Source: Candidatus Eiseniibacteriota bacterium (GTDB lineage: Bacteria; Orphanbacterota; Orphanbacteria; Orphanbacterales; Orphanbacteraceae). From it: a stretch of 64,000 bases of DNA. The notes beneath the pieces are model-generated. The model made no database searches, was not told the DNA's origin, and worked only from the letters and a program-made list of their open reading frames with translations. The stretch lies in assembly GCA_024276995.1 (NCBI GenBank), contig JAJRWB010000044.1, forward strand, positions 62,001 through 126,000. The letters are read 5' to 3'. Both the position numbers and the translations under genes were made by a program. Below are positions 42,946 to 52,727 of the stretch, piece by piece (the stretch's first letter is position 1; each line of letters starts with the position of its first letter).

Positions 42946-43442
42946 TCGCCCTCCCCTTCCCAGAGGGAGACGCCGCTCGTGTCCGCCGTGCTTTCGAGAA
43001 GCTCCCTCTGCGTCCGGCCGAGGGCGGGATGGCTCCAACCGGGCTCGATTTCGTTCATCGGTACGAGCACGAAGCGCCTTTCGGGAATCGACGGATGGGG
43101 CACGCTAAGCGCGGGCGGGTCGTCGATCACCGCGTCACCGTAATAGAGGATGTCGAGGTCGATGGTGCGCGGCCCCTTCGCGACGGTCCGCTCGCGACCG
43201 AGTTGCTCCTCCACCCCCTTCGTGACGGTGAGAAGCGCTTCCGCCGACCCGCCGTAGCGCGCCGAGAGGGTGCAGTTCAAGAAGGCGGGTTGATCGGCTA
43301 CCGGCCCCACCGGTTCGGTTTCATAGAAAGAGGAGACGCGATCCACGTCGACGGCGGACCGGCGGAGGAGATCGATGGCGGCGCGCAGGTTCCCGCAGCG
43401 ATCCCCCAGGTTGGATCCGAGGCCGAGGAACACTCTGGTCAC
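42942..43442 (-). CDS. folK: 6-Hydroxymethyl-dihydropterin pyrophosphokinase
   Basis: A 166-residue enzyme of folate synthesis. FLGLGSNLGDR, SSFYETEPVG, FLNCTLSARYGG, GPRTIDLDILYYGD (with metal aspartates) and PHPSIPERRFVLVPMNEIEP are all present. The GTG at 43442 overlaps the previous stop (GTGA). folB and folP are not in the window. Confidence 0.95.
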   Translation of the reverse strand: MTRVFLGLGSNLGDRCGNLRAAIDLLRRSAVDVDRVSSFYETEPVGPVADQPAFLNCTLSARYGGSAEALLTVTKGVEEQLGRERTVAKGPRTIDLDILYYGDAVIDDPPALSVPHPSIPERRFVLVPMNEIEPGWSHPALGRTQRELLESTADTSGVSLWEGEGE

Positions 43443-44641
43443 CCCTTTTCCGCTCCTCTCCCACCCCCTTGCCATCGGCGCGGGAGGGCCGTCGCGATTC
43501 GATCGAGGGCGTCGCGGATTTCCCCTTCGTCGCGGGTGAGATGGATGCGGATGAAGTCTTGTCCGAAATCGCCGAAAGTGAGGCCGGGCACGACGGCGAT
43601 CCCGGCGCGCCTGAGGAGCATGGCGGCGAAACGCATCGAGTGGAGTCGCCGCGGCGAGCGGATCCAGAGCGATTTTCCGCACGGATTCCCCTCCACCTCC
43701 CAACCGAGATCCCGGATCCCGGTCAACGCGGTTTTCCTCCTTTGCGCGTAGACACCGGCCGCGGCGGCGTGGGCTTGTTCATCCACGGCGAGGGCGCGGA
43801 GGAAGACCGGCTCGGCGGAAGGTTCCACCGGGGGGGTCACCTGGCGCCTGAGCATCTCCATCGCCGAGAGGATCTGCCGGTTCCCCACGGCGTAGCCCGG
43901 CCGCCAGCCGCGGAAATCGTGAAGCGGCGCCAGCTCGTGGAACTCGACACCCACATGAACACCGCCGGGAAAATCGAGTATCCCGCGGGGCACCGACCCG
44001 GTAACGGCTGCCGACGCCTCGGTCGCGTCGAAGGCGATCGGCACGTTCCGCTCGTGGCCGTATCGGATCACGCGCTCGTAGAACGACTCGTCCCCCGATA
44101 CGCCGGTCGGTATGTTCGGATCGGAAAGGAAGAGGAGCCTCGTGCGGCGCCACGCCTCCGGTTCGATCCGATCGAGGTCGGGAAGATACCCCTCCCGCCT
44201 CGTGATCGGCACGGCGATCGGCCAAGCGCCGGCGAGTACCGCCGCCGCCCGGTAGGAACGCTCCCCCGGATCGGGGATGAGCACCACGTCCCCCGCATCG
44301 ACGAACGCCAGGGCGAGGAGGCGGAAACCTTCCTCCACGTGGGTGAGTGGGATGATCTCGCTCAAGGGATCGACGGCGATCCCCCGGCGTTTCTCGAAGT
44401 GCTCGGCGAGAAGGCGGCGAACCTCGCCGTCGCCCGGCGGCGATGCGGGGGGCGGAGGAGGAAGATCGGAGACGACACGGGTGAAGTCGAGCACGCCGAC
44501 TCCCCGGCGCTCCACCCGGCTGCGTATGCGCGCCAGTTCATCCGCCGGGTCGGTCGCCAGGCGGTGGAAACGCTCCGATTCCTCGATCACGATTCCCCGC
44601 CTGAGCGGCCGGGGGATTTCCCGCTTCCCGGTGGGATGCAT
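43439..44641 (-). CDS. Class I/II aminotransferase-like protein lacking the PLP lysine
   Basis: A 400-residue fold-type I protein. Family marks remain: SDPNIPTGVS for the NPNxPTG loop, IAFDATEAS for the cofactor Asp, GWRPGYAVGN, and the C-terminal arginine in DFIRIHLT. The active-site segment that normally reads S-K-x5-GWR is ELAPLHDFRGWR here, so Pro239 stands where the Schiff-base lysine should be. No alternative Lys is in the segment. It may bind PLP or substrate non-covalently, act as a regulator, or be inactive. It starts 27 nt after groES and overlaps folK, so it lies inside a vitamin/cofactor operon. Confidence 0.85.
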   Translation of the reverse strand: MHPTGKREIPRPLRRGIVIEESERFHRLATDPADELARIRSRVERRGVGVLDFTRVVSDLPPPPPASPPGDGEVRRLLAEHFEKRRGIAVDPLSEIIPLTHVEEGFRLLALAFVDAGDVVLIPDPGERSYRAAAVLAGAWPIAVPITRREGYLPDLDRIEPEAWRRTRLLFLSDPNIPTGVSGDESFYERVIRYGHERNVPIAFDATEASAAVTGSVPRGILDFPGGVHVGVEFHELAPLHDFRGWRPGYAVGNRQILSAMEMLRRQVTPPVEPSAEPVFLRALAVDEQAHAAAAGVYAQRRKTALTGIRDLGWEVEGNPCGKSLWIRSPRRLHSMRFAAMLLRRAGIAVVPGLTFGDFGQDFIRIHLTRDEGEIRDALDRIATALPRRWQGGGRGAEKG

Positions 44642-44668
44642 CAGAAGAGCCTCGCTTCGATTCGTGAT

Positions 44669-44953
44669 CTACAGAATAGCGAGAATATCGTTCTCCCGCA
44701 TGATGAGGAGTTTCTCGCCGGCGAGGGTCAGCTCCGTCCCGGAATACTTGCCGAAGAGGATCCGATCCCCTTTCTTCACCTGCATCTTGCGGACCTTTCC
44801 CGACTCATCCCTCATACCGGGACCGACGGAAACGACCTTTCCCTCTTGCGGCTTTTCTTTCGCCGTGTCGGGAATGAGGATCCCCCCCGACGACCGGTCT
44901 TCGCCGGAAAGAGTCCGCACGAGAACCCGGTCTCCCAGTGGATTCAGTTTCAT
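44669..44953 (-). CDS. groES: Co-chaperonin GroES
   Basis: A 94-residue Cpn10. [15 protein letters not shown], the mobile loop [38 protein letters not shown] and the terminal [10 protein letters not shown] are all typical. groEL, usually directly downstream, is absent; the next gene is the aminotransferase-like one. The upstream region has a TTGCCC/TATACT promoter. I see no CIRCE inverted repeat there. Confidence 0.97.
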   Translation of the reverse strand: MKLNPLGDRVLVRTLSGEDRSSGGILIPDTAKEKPQEGKVVSVGPGMRDESGKVRKMQVKKGDRILFGKYSGTELTLAGEKLLIMRENDILAIL

Positions 44954-45026
44954 CTTTCCCACTCCCTGCAATCGAATCACCACCGTTGTGGACCGCGCGC
45001 TTCGCCCGGTCTTCCTTCCGGCTCGA

Positions 45027-45056
45027 AGTATAGGTCGCCTCACCGGAAAGGGGCAA
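45027..45056 (-). promoter_or_regulatory. Promoter of the groES-headed operon
   Basis: Minus strand TTGCCC, 18-nt spacer, TATACT, 73 nt before the groES ATG. No gene in the run after groES shows a clear promoter of its own, so transcription of the whole ten-gene run may begin here. Confidence 0.55.
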
Positions 45057-45154
45057 GGGGAAACACGCCCATCTCGCCCGCCCGCCGGTGGCGATCTTGC
45101 ATGTTTCGCCGGAATTACCGGGATTTTCCGCCGCCGCCGGATTACCATGAACGT

Positions 45155-45763
45155 ATGATCATCGATCCGAGTGGATTGAGCGGCGCGCAGCGCTACTTCT
45201 TGATGACGGCGACCATCGTGCCCAGGCCGATCGCCTTCGTATCGACCGTTTCGAAAAGCGGTGTGCTCAACGTGGCCCCTTTCAGCTTCTTCAACGGCGT
45301 CTCCGCCTCCCCCCCCGTGCTCGCCGTGGCGGTGGGAAACCGCGAAGGGGAGAAGAAAGATACGTGGCGGAACATCGAGGAGACGGGCGAGTTCGTGGTG
45401 AACGTGGTGGACGAGTCGCTCACCGAGGCGATGGTGCTCGCCTCGGGCGACTATCCGCCCGACGTGAGCGAGTTCGATGTCGCCGGGCTCACCCCCGCGC
45501 CGTCGGAGAAAGTCCGCCCGCCCCGAGTGGGCGAGGCGCCGGCGGCGTTCGAATGCACCCTCCGCGAGACGGTGCGCATCGCCGACGAGCCGCCGGGGAG
45601 CACCCTTTTCCTCGGCGACATCGTCCGCGTCCACCTGCGCGACGGCCTGATGAAGGAAGGGCGCGTCGAGCCGGGTGACCTTCGGGCCGTCGGACGGCTC
45701 GGTGGGAGCTACTACTGCGCCGCAGGCGACGCACTGTTCACCCGTAAACGGCCGAAGGTCTAG
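45155..45763 (+). CDS. Flavin reductase-like FMN-binding protein
   Basis: A 202-residue member of the flavin reductase / NimA-like split-barrel family. [44 protein letters not shown] is the flavin-binding start; [17 protein letters not shown] follows. It may be an NAD(P)H-flavin reductase or a bound-FMN electron carrier; no partner oxygenase is nearby. The ATG has no strong Shine-Dalgarno. The stop overlaps the convergent glycosyltransferase gene by 4 nt. Confidence 0.88.
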   Translation: MIIDPSGLSGAQRYFLMTATIVPRPIAFVSTVSKSGVLNVAPFSFFNGVSASPPVLAVAVGNREGEKKDTWRNIEETGEFVVNVVDESLTEAMVLASGDYPPDVSEFDVAGLTPAPSEKVRPPRVGEAPAAFECTLRETVRIADEPPGSTLFLGDIVRVHLRDGLMKEGRVEPGDLRAVGRLGGSYYCAAGDALFTRKRPKV

Positions 45764-46962
45764 CCGCGGCGCGAAACGAACCACGATTTCACCGTCTCGC
45801 CGAACGGCTTCGCCGCGGCCTTCCCGCCGCCCAGACGGTCCATCAGCTCCAGCACGGTGTCGGTCACCCGGCCTGCGGTGTACTCGCGGTGCACCTTTTC
45901 GGAGGCGGCCTCGCTCAAGCGGCGTCGCAGCGCCGGGTCGTCGTGGAGGGCGCGGATCGCCTCTCCGATCGCCGCGGGCGATTCCGGTTCGACGATCCTT
46001 CCGCACCTTCCCGAATCGAGGATCTCGGGAACGGCCCCCGCGTCGGTGGCAACGATCGGCACGCCGGTGAGCATCGCCTCGAGGAGAACGAGACCGAAGG
46101 TCTCGCAGTACGAAGGTAAGACGAAGAGATCGGCGGCCCGGTAGTAGGGGGCGACATTCTCGCGCTCCCCCGCGAAGACGATCCGCCCCCCGAGGCGTGC
46201 CTCGTCCACCAAGCGGCGCAGCTCGGAATCGTACTTCTCGTGCTCATTGCGCGTGCGGCTCCCCACGATGAGAAGATGAAGATCGAGTCCCCGTCGTGAA
46301 AGATCGATCACCGCGTCGATCAGCTCGCGCTGTCCCTTCTTCGGATCGATCCGGCCGACGGTGAGGACGAGAAAGGCGTCCGGCGGAATGTGGTGGCGGC
46401 GCCGAACCTCCTTTGATTCCTCCTCGGTCGCCCGGAATCGTTCCGGGTCGACGGCGTCGGGAATGATCGACACTCTTCCGGGCGGCATCGACGTGGTCGA
46501 AAGAAAACCTTCCCTGGCCGGACGGGACAAGGTGATCACATGCTCGATCTTCCCGTGGATCAACCGGTGGGCCGGGTCGGTCTTCCGGACGGTTCGATTG
46601 ATCATATGGTTGAAAAAGAGGATCCGCGTCCGCCGAGGGTCGACGGCGCACGCGGCGAGCCAAAGATCCTTTGAACTATGTACCATCAGGAAGTCGATCG
46701 ACGATCTATCGCATGCGGAGCGGATCGCGTGAACCGCTCTCGGGTCGAAGTAACGGTTTCCCGGCGGAAGGGATACGAAAGGAAGGCCGTCGGCGTCGAG
46801 TCGCGCGTGAAGGGGCGAGCCGTTCCGGCAAATACAGACCCCGCACCGCTCTCTTTCACCCAACCGTTTGGACCACTCGACGACCGTCTGTTCCAGCCCT
46901 CCCCAGCTCGTGGAGAGGCAAAGCTGCACGGTGTGTCCCCGGCGGAGATTTGCTTCGGTCAT
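45760..46962 (-). CDS. GT4-family glycosyltransferase
   Basis: A 400-residue GT-B enzyme. N-terminal acceptor domain with the glycine-rich [19 protein letters not shown]-terminal donor domain with [47 protein letters not shown] (E-x7-E) and [18 protein letters not shown]. The ATG at 46962 was preferred to TTG at 46989. It probably adds a sugar to a lipid-linked or envelope glycan; it is divergent from a lipid-linked-sugar type glycosyltransferase gene. Confidence 0.92.
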   Translation of the reverse strand: MTEANLRRGHTVQLCLSTSWGGLEQTVVEWSKRLGERERCGVCICRNGSPLHARLDADGLPFVSLPPGNRYFDPRAVHAIRSACDRSSIDFLMVHSSKDLWLAACAVDPRRTRILFFNHMINRTVRKTDPAHRLIHGKIEHVITLSRPAREGFLSTTSMPPGRVSIIPDAVDPERFRATEEESKEVRRRHHIPPDAFLVLTVGRIDPKKGQRELIDAVIDLSRRGLDLHLLIVGSRTRNEHEKYDSELRRLVDEARLGGRIVFAGERENVAPYYRAADLFVLPSYCETFGLVLLEAMLTGVPIVATDAGAVPEILDSGRCGRIVEPESPAAIGEAIRALHDDPALRRRLSEAASEKVHREYTAGRVTDTVLELMDRLGGGKAAAKPFGETVKSWFVSRRG

Positions 46963-47159
46963 ATCGGTCCCGTCGTTTCCGATGGTCAACGGCGTTCGTC
47001 CCCGGTTCTTGCCCTATCCCCTCCGCTCGTCTACGCTGCGATTATGCGAGCGGCCGGCGACGAAATCAAGCCGCCGGGACCGTGACGAACTCCGCCGGAG
47101 GGACGGCGGATGCCGCGTGCGGCACAATGGAAACCGGCGACTCTTCCCGGAGGAGATCG

Positions 47160-48818
47160 GTGACACCGAAAGAAAAGCTCTTCCTCCTCCTCCTCCTCGG
47201 CGCGACGATTCTCCTGCGGCTCGGCTATCTCGGCGAGATCCGGGACAATCCGTTTTTCGAAAGCCCGACCCTCGACGAGGCGATTCATTATCAGTGGGCG
47301 TCGAATCTCGCGCGGCATATCCCCTGGTTTCCGGATGAGCCGTACTTCCGCGCGCCCCTCTACCCGTGGTTCCTCTCGGCGCTGCTGGCGCTCTCGAAGG
47401 GCGCCCTCTTCCTCCCGAGGCTGATCCAACTGCTGATCGGGGCGGTGACGCCGATCCTCCTCTACCTTCTCGGTCGGGCGGTGGTCGGGCGAAGCGCGGC
47501 GGCGGCGGGCGCGACGATCCTCGCTCTCTACGGCCTGGCGTTCTACTTCGACGGCCAGCTCCTCATCGTGCCGATCCTCCTTCCGCTGACGCTCCTGTAT
47601 CTTCTTGTCCTCCTGTGCGCCGTCGAGCGCCCCATGCCGCGAATCTCCTTTCTCGCGGGCGTCCTTCTCGGCGTGACCGCGACGGCGCGGCCGAACATCC
47701 TCCTCTTCGGCGCGGCGATCCCGGCGGCGATGCTCTTTTTTCGATCGATCCGGCGCGACACGGTACGACGGTTCGCCCTCCCCTACCTTCTCGGCACGGC
47801 GGGCGCGATCGCGCCCGTGACTCTTCACAACGTCGCCGCCGGCGACCGCGTGCTCATCTCCTGGCAGGGGGGCACCAACTTCTGGATCGGCAACAACCCC
47901 TCTTCCGACGGGATGACGGCGATCGCCCCCGGCACGGAAGGGACGTGGTGGGGCGGATACCGTGACCTGATCCGCATCGCCGAGAAGAACGAAGGGCATG
48001 AACTCCTCAGGAGCGAAGTGTCGCGCTACTGGTTCCGCCGCACACTACGCTTCTTCGAAGATGAGCCGCGCAAGGCGGCGGCGCTCTTCGCGAAGAAGCT
48101 CTATCTGTTGCTGAACGACTTCGAAGTGAGCAACAACCAGGGGATCTACTTCTTCCTCCGTTACTCGAAGATTTTGACTTTCCTGACATCGTTCGGTTTC
48201 GGAATTCTCTTTCCCCTCGCCGCGGCGGGAATGGTTCTCATGCGGTGGGATCGGAAGAGTTTCCTTCTCTTCCTGTTTCTCGTGTTCTACGGCGCTTCGA
48301 TTGTCCTGTTCTTCGTCACCGCCCGCTATCGCATGCCGATCGTCGCGGTGCTTCCCCTTTTCGCGGGGCGCGCGCTCACAAGGTGGGCCGGAGCGGCGAG
48401 GGGGGCGTTCCGTCACCGGCCGATCGGCCGGCGTCTTCCCCTGTCGATCGGCGTTTTTCTCGCCGCGCTGCTCCTTTCGAATTCCAACCTCTACGGCCTC
48501 GACAGGGGAAGGATGACGCAAGGGTATTACAACGTCGGCGTCGTTCATCTCACGGCGCGCCGCTTCGACGAGGCGATCCCCTGGTTCCGGAAGGCCCTCG
48601 ACGAGGAGGGTGACTACGTGAACGCCCGATATAATCTCGGCCTGTGCTATTCCTATCTCGGCCGGCTGGACGATGCGGAGCGGGAGTTCCGGCGGCTGCT
48701 GGCGGATCGTCCCGGATTCGCCCCGGCACGCGAGGCACTCGGGTCGGTGATCGAAAGAAAGAGGGCGGAGAAACCGACAGCCGAATCGAAGAGCCGCGCC
48801 GACGGTCGGGCCCGGTAG
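47160..48818 (+). CDS. PMT/ArnT-like membrane glycosyltransferase with C-terminal TPRs
   Basis: A 552-residue GT-C protein with about ten membrane helices between residues 5 and 440. The periplasmic acidic motif is in SPTLDEAIHYQWASNLA. After the last helix come at least two TPR units (YYNVGVVHLTARRFDEAIPWFRKALDEEG; ARYNLGLCYSYLGRLDDAEREFRRLL). It should transfer sugar from a polyprenyl donor to protein or lipid. The GTG at 47160 has GGAGG 6 nt upstream; an ATG at 47127 is in frame but lacks such a site. The TPR tail is predicted on the far side of the membrane and may hold the acceptor. Confidence 0.88.
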   Translation: MTPKEKLFLLLLLGATILLRLGYLGEIRDNPFFESPTLDEAIHYQWASNLARHIPWFPDEPYFRAPLYPWFLSALLALSKGALFLPRLIQLLIGAVTPILLYLLGRAVVGRSAAAAGATILALYGLAFYFDGQLLIVPILLPLTLLYLLVLLCAVERPMPRISFLAGVLLGVTATARPNILLFGAAIPAAMLFFRSIRRDTVRRFALPYLLGTAGAIAPVTLHNVAAGDRVLISWQGGTNFWIGNNPSSDGMTAIAPGTEGTWWGGYRDLIRIAEKNEGHELLRSEVSRYWFRRTLRFFEDEPRKAAALFAKKLYLLLNDFEVSNNQGIYFFLRYSKILTFLTSFGFGILFPLAAAGMVLMRWDRKSFLLFLFLVFYGASIVLFFVTARYRMPIVAVLPLFAGRALTRWAGAARGAFRHRPIGRRLPLSIGVFLAALLLSNSNLYGLDRGRMTQGYYNVGVVHLTARRFDEAIPWFRKALDEEGDYVNARYNLGLCYSYLGRLDDAEREFRRLLADRPGFAPAREALGSVIERKRAEKPTAESKSRADGRAR

Positions 48819-48861
48819 GCAATGGAGGAGCCCCCGAACACCGCGGCGCGGAAGGATCCCC

Positions 48862-51252
48862 TCACTCCATCTTCCCGATCGCCCTTAAGATTCGTTCCGG
48901 CGTAAACGGAAGCTCGCGCAACCGGACGCCGAGAGCGTGTTTCAAGGCGTTGCCGATCGCCGGCGCGACGCCGTTCGTCGGGATCTCGGCGACCGCCTTG
49001 GCGCCGAAGGGAGCGGAAGGCTCGTAGGTCTCGATGAAGATCGTCTTGAGCCGGGGCATGCCGTCCGCCTTGACGATCTTGTAGTCGTTGAGGCCGCGCA
49101 TGAGCTGTGTGCCCGAGGAATCGACGGGCATCTCCTCGAAAAGGGCGTAGCCGATTCCCATCGAGACGGCGCCGTCGACTTGGCCGGAGGCGAGTTTCGG
49201 GCTGATGATGGTGCCCGCATCGATGGCGCTGACGAACTCGACGACCCGCACCTCGCCCGACTCGGTATCGACTTCGATCTCGGCGAACTGCGCCGCGAAC
49301 GGCGGTGGACTCACGGGAGAGACGAACCGGGCGGTGTGCTCGATCTGCTCCTTCTCTTTATACATCGAGTGGGTCGCCACGTCCCGGATCGGGATTGACT
49401 TGTCCGACTTGGAGGAGAACACGGCGTGATTCTCGAGAACGAGGTTCTCGGAAGACTCCCCCAGCAGTTTCGAGGCGATGGCGATGAGGTCGTCGCGCAC
49501 CTCTTCGGCCGCACGGATCGCCGCGCCGCCCGAGACATACGTGGTACTCGAGGCGTACGCCCCCGAATCGAACGGTACGATATCGGTGTCCGCCGCATAG
49601 ATCGTCACGTCCTCCGCGTCGAGCCCCAGCGTCTCGGCCACCATCTGGACGAGCACCGTGTCGCCCCCGGTGCCGAGGTCCGCCGCGCCGACGAAGAGGT
49701 TCACCGAGCCGTCCTCGTTCAGCTTCACCGTGGCGTTCGCCGTGTCGATGCCGGCGACACCCGAACCTTGGGAGAGGCAGCACATGCCGATCCCCTTGCG
49801 GAGGACGGGATTCTTCCCGTTCCATTCGTCGAAGGCGGAGCGCTTCTCCTTCCACGAGATCGCCTCCGCTCCCTTGACGAGGCACTCCTCCATGCCGCAG
49901 CTGTCGATCGGCCAGCCGGCGCCCTCCGATGGATCGACCGGGCCGGGGCTTTCCGTCTTCACCTCGTAGATGTGGGGCGAGAGTTCATCCTTGTCGCCGG
50001 CGCGGACGGTGGTGCGGATGCGAAGCTCCACCGGGTCGATACCGAGCTTCTCCGCTACCTCGTCGATGTGACACTCGAGGGCGAACGATCCCTGGGGGGT
50101 GCCGTAGCCCCGCATCGCGCCGGTGGGAACGAGGTTCGTGTATGCCGCGTCGAACTTGTAGTGCATGTTCGGGCAGCGGTAGCGGGGGAGGTTCTTGTTT
50201 CCCGTGTTCGTCGGCACCGTCGGGCTGTGGGAGCCGTACGCCCCCGCGTCGACGAGAGCGGTCAGCTCCATCGCCGTGAAGGTGCCGTCCTTCTTCGATC
50301 CCGTGCGGCACGTCAGCTCCATCGCGTGCCGGCACCGGCACGCGACGAGGTCTTCCCGCCGATCGAGTTCGAGTCGCACCGGACGGTTCGTCGCCAGGGT
50401 CAAGGCGGCGCAGAGATCCTCGATCACCATCTCCTGCTTCCCGCCGAACCCGCCGCCGATGCGCGGCTTGATCACACGGATCCTGCCGACGGGCCATCCG
50501 AGCACCTGGGCGAGCTGGCGGCGCACATGGAAGGGGACCTGCGTGGCGGCGATCACCGTGAGCCGGCCGTCGCCGCCGAGGTAGCTGATCGCCGTGTGCA
50601 GCTCGAGTTGGGCATGCTGCACACGCTGCACGGTGTAGCTCCCCTCGACGATAAGGTCCGCCTCGGCGAGCCCCTTTTCGAGATCCCGAAGGTGGACGTC
50701 CACCGCGGCGCAGAGGTTCTTCCCGGCGTCTTCGATATTCCTCGCGTCCGGTTCGTCATGCACGATCGGCGCGCCTGGGGCGAGCGCCTCGCGGGGGGTC
50801 AGCACCGCGTCGTGCACCTCGTACTTCACGTCGATGAGATCGATCGCTTCGCGGGCGATTTCCGGCGTTTCGGCGGCCACCGCGGCGACACGATCGCCGA
50901 CGAAACGCACCTTCCGGTCGAGAAGAAAGAAGTCCCACGGCGACGGCTCGGGGTAATCCTGTCCGGCGCGGGTGTAGGCCACCCGTTCGAAAACCGGTTG
51001 CCTCGCCCCTTTCGCACCGGCGAGAAGCACGTTTTCGTGGGTCAGCACGGCGTGAACGCCGCGAAGCGCTTCCGCGCGGCTCGTGTCGATCGATAGAATC
51101 GTCGCGTGGGCGTGGGGAGAGCCGAGAATCTTCCCATGGAGCATGCGCTCTTTCGGGAAATCGTCCGCGAACGCGGCGGCGCCGGTGACGAGTTGCACGC
51201 CGTCGACTTTGCGGATATCTTTTCCCACGGCGTGAAAATGGTCGCGGCTCAT
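48862..51252 (-). CDS. Xanthine dehydrogenase/aldehyde oxidase-family molybdenum subunit
   Basis: A 796-residue large subunit of a molybdenum hydroxylase. VDGVQLVTGAAAFADDF at the start, the molybdopterin-binding GGGFGGKQEM and AMRGYGTPQGSFALE, QGSGVAGIDTANATV, and the C-terminal catalytic glutamate in KAVAEIPTNGVAPAIGNAL. Substrate (purine, aldehyde or N-heterocycle) cannot be fixed from sequence. ATG overlaps the 2Fe-2S gene stop (ATGA). It is the last gene of a five-gene minus-strand run with FAD, 2Fe-2S, transporter and YgfK-like genes. Confidence 0.92.
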   Translation of the reverse strand: MSRDHFHAVGKDIRKVDGVQLVTGAAAFADDFPKERMLHGKILGSPHAHATILSIDTSRAEALRGVHAVLTHENVLLAGAKGARQPVFERVAYTRAGQDYPEPSPWDFFLLDRKVRFVGDRVAAVAAETPEIAREAIDLIDVKYEVHDAVLTPREALAPGAPIVHDEPDARNIEDAGKNLCAAVDVHLRDLEKGLAEADLIVEGSYTVQRVQHAQLELHTAISYLGGDGRLTVIAATQVPFHVRRQLAQVLGWPVGRIRVIKPRIGGGFGGKQEMVIEDLCAALTLATNRPVRLELDRREDLVACRCRHAMELTCRTGSKKDGTFTAMELTALVDAGAYGSHSPTVPTNTGNKNLPRYRCPNMHYKFDAAYTNLVPTGAMRGYGTPQGSFALECHIDEVAEKLGIDPVELRIRTTVRAGDKDELSPHIYEVKTESPGPVDPSEGAGWPIDSCGMEECLVKGAEAISWKEKRSAFDEWNGKNPVLRKGIGMCCLSQGSGVAGIDTANATVKLNEDGSVNLFVGAADLGTGGDTVLVQMVAETLGLDAEDVTIYAADTDIVPFDSGAYASSTTYVSGGAAIRAAEEVRDDLIAIASKLLGESSENLVLENHAVFSSKSDKSIPIRDVATHSMYKEKEQIEHTARFVSPVSPPPFAAQFAEIEVDTESGEVRVVEFVSAIDAGTIISPKLASGQVDGAVSMGIGYALFEEMPVDSSGTQLMRGLNDYKIVKADGMPRLKTIFIETYEPSAPFGAKAVAEIPTNGVAPAIGNALKHALGVRLRELPFTPERILRAIGKME

Positions 51253-51719
51253 TCCTCTTCCCCCCTCATCGCGCGGGCGGCCCGTTTCACGGCGCGCACC
51301 GGGTTTTCATATCCCGTGCAGCGGCAAAGATTCCCCGAAAGCGCCGAGCGGATCTCCCCCTCGTAGGGCTCGGCGTTCTCTTCGAGAAGGGCGAATGAAC
51401 TGAGGAGCATGCCGGGAATGCAAAAGCCGCACTGCACGGCGCCCTCGTCGAGAAACGCCTCCTGAAGGGGATGGAGCTTCCCGTCCCGGGAGAGCCCTTC
51501 CACCGTGGTGATCGACGCCCCTTCCGCTTGGGCGGCGAGCATGAGACAGCTCACCACCGGCTCGCCGTCGAAAAGGACGGTGCACGTGCCGCAGTCGCCC
51601 GTGGAGCAGCCGATCTTGACGCCGAGCATTCCACTCCGGCGAAGCAGCTCGCTGAGCCGCTCCCCCGGCGCGGTTTCGAATGTGCGCGCCTCGCCGTTGA
51701 GCGTGAAATGGAGTTTCAT
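51249..51719 (-). CDS. Molybdenum hydroxylase 2Fe-2S subunit
   Basis: A 156-residue small subunit with two 2Fe-2S clusters. The plant-type N-terminal motif is KIGCSTGDCGTCTVL with a further Cys in VVSCLML; the second is VQCGFCIPGML and NLCRCTGYENPVRAV. It carries electrons from the Mo site to FAD. It lies one base from the FAD gene and overlaps the Mo subunit gene by 4 nt. Confidence 0.96.
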   Translation of the reverse strand: MKLHFTLNGEARTFETAPGERLSELLRRSGMLGVKIGCSTGDCGTCTVLFDGEPVVSCLMLAAQAEGASITTVEGLSRDGKLHPLQEAFLDEGAVQCGFCIPGMLLSSFALLEENAEPYEGEIRSALSGNLCRCTGYENPVRAVKRAARAMRGEEE

Positions 51720-51720
51720 C

Positions 51721-52575
51721 CTACGCCTCCCCCCTTCCCGCGAGACATTCTCGAATCGCCCGTTCCACGAGAACGCCGGTCACACGCCTCCGGTACGCCG
51801 CGCTCCCCCTCTGATCGGTGATCGGTTCGGCGGCATCCCGGGCGAGGCGTCCCGCCTTCTCGATCGCCTCGTCGTGCACCGCACCGCCGACGAGCGCCGC
51901 TTCCGCCTTCACCGCCCGGCGCGGCGTCGGCGCCACCGCGCCGAGGGCGATCCGCGCCGCGGTGCAGCGCTCCCCCTCCATCTCGAGGCGCGCCGCCGCA
52001 CTCGCGATGGCGATATCACCCGCCACGCGCCCGATCTTGAGGAAGGATGTTCGTGCCGGCGTCGCCGGCGTCGAAGCAACCGGGAAGCGGACCTCCACGA
52101 GGAGGTCGCCGCCGAGAACCGACTCGCGCGGCCCGGTGAAGAAGTGCCCGAGAGCCACCTCGCGGCGCCCCTTCGCGCCGGCGATCACGCAGCGCGCGTC
52201 GAGCACGAGAAGGACGGGCGCCAAGTCGGCGGATGGGACGGCTCCGGCGAGGTTCCCGCCCACCGTCGCCATGTTCCGGATCTGCACCGACGCGAAGTGC
52301 GCGGCGCATCGGCGGAGAAGACCGCCCTCGGCGCGCGCGAGATCGGCGCTCCGCTCGAGATCGCGTACCGTCGTGCCGGCGCCGAGGATGACCTCGTCTT
52401 TTTCGATCCGGATGTACCGGAAAAGCCGCCGCACATCGACGACGAAATCGCAAGGGTCGTCCTCGCAGATCAGATCGGTGCCGCCGGCGAGATACCGGCC
52501 GCGACCGGCACCCTCACCCATCAGCCGAAGCGCCTCCTCCTCCGACGAGGGACGATAGTACTCGGCGATTGCCAT
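51721..52575 (-). CDS. Molybdenum hydroxylase FAD-binding subunit
   Basis: A 284-residue medium subunit with YLAGGTDLICED, the FAD motifs GAGTTVRDLERS and ATVGGNLAGAVPSADLAPVLLVLDA, and ALGAVAPTPRRAVKAE. AAGGAA precedes the chosen ATG. It is the equivalent of XdhB/YgfM. No separate maturation factor (XdhC/YqeB-like) is in the window. Confidence 0.94.
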   Translation of the reverse strand: MAIAEYYRPSSEEEALRLMGEGAGRGRYLAGGTDLICEDDPCDFVVDVRRLFRYIRIEKDEVILGAGTTVRDLERSADLARAEGGLLRRCAAHFASVQIRNMATVGGNLAGAVPSADLAPVLLVLDARCVIAGAKGRREVALGHFFTGPRESVLGGDLLVEVRFPVASTPATPARTSFLKIGRVAGDIAIASAAARLEMEGERCTAARIALGAVAPTPRRAVKAEAALVGGAVHDEAIEKAGRLARDAAEPITDQRGSAAYRRRVTGVLVERAIRECLAGRGEA

Positions 52576-52727
52576 GCTTGATTCCTTCCTTCCGCCGGGA
52601 AACCCCGTCTGGCCGAAGAGTGGCCGGCCGGTTCCGAAAAAACCGGAACCGGGTGGTCGAGCTGAAGTTACCATCACTCCACCGGTGAGGGGAAGCGATT
52701 CCGGCGGGGGGTGTGGTTTTCCAAGGA

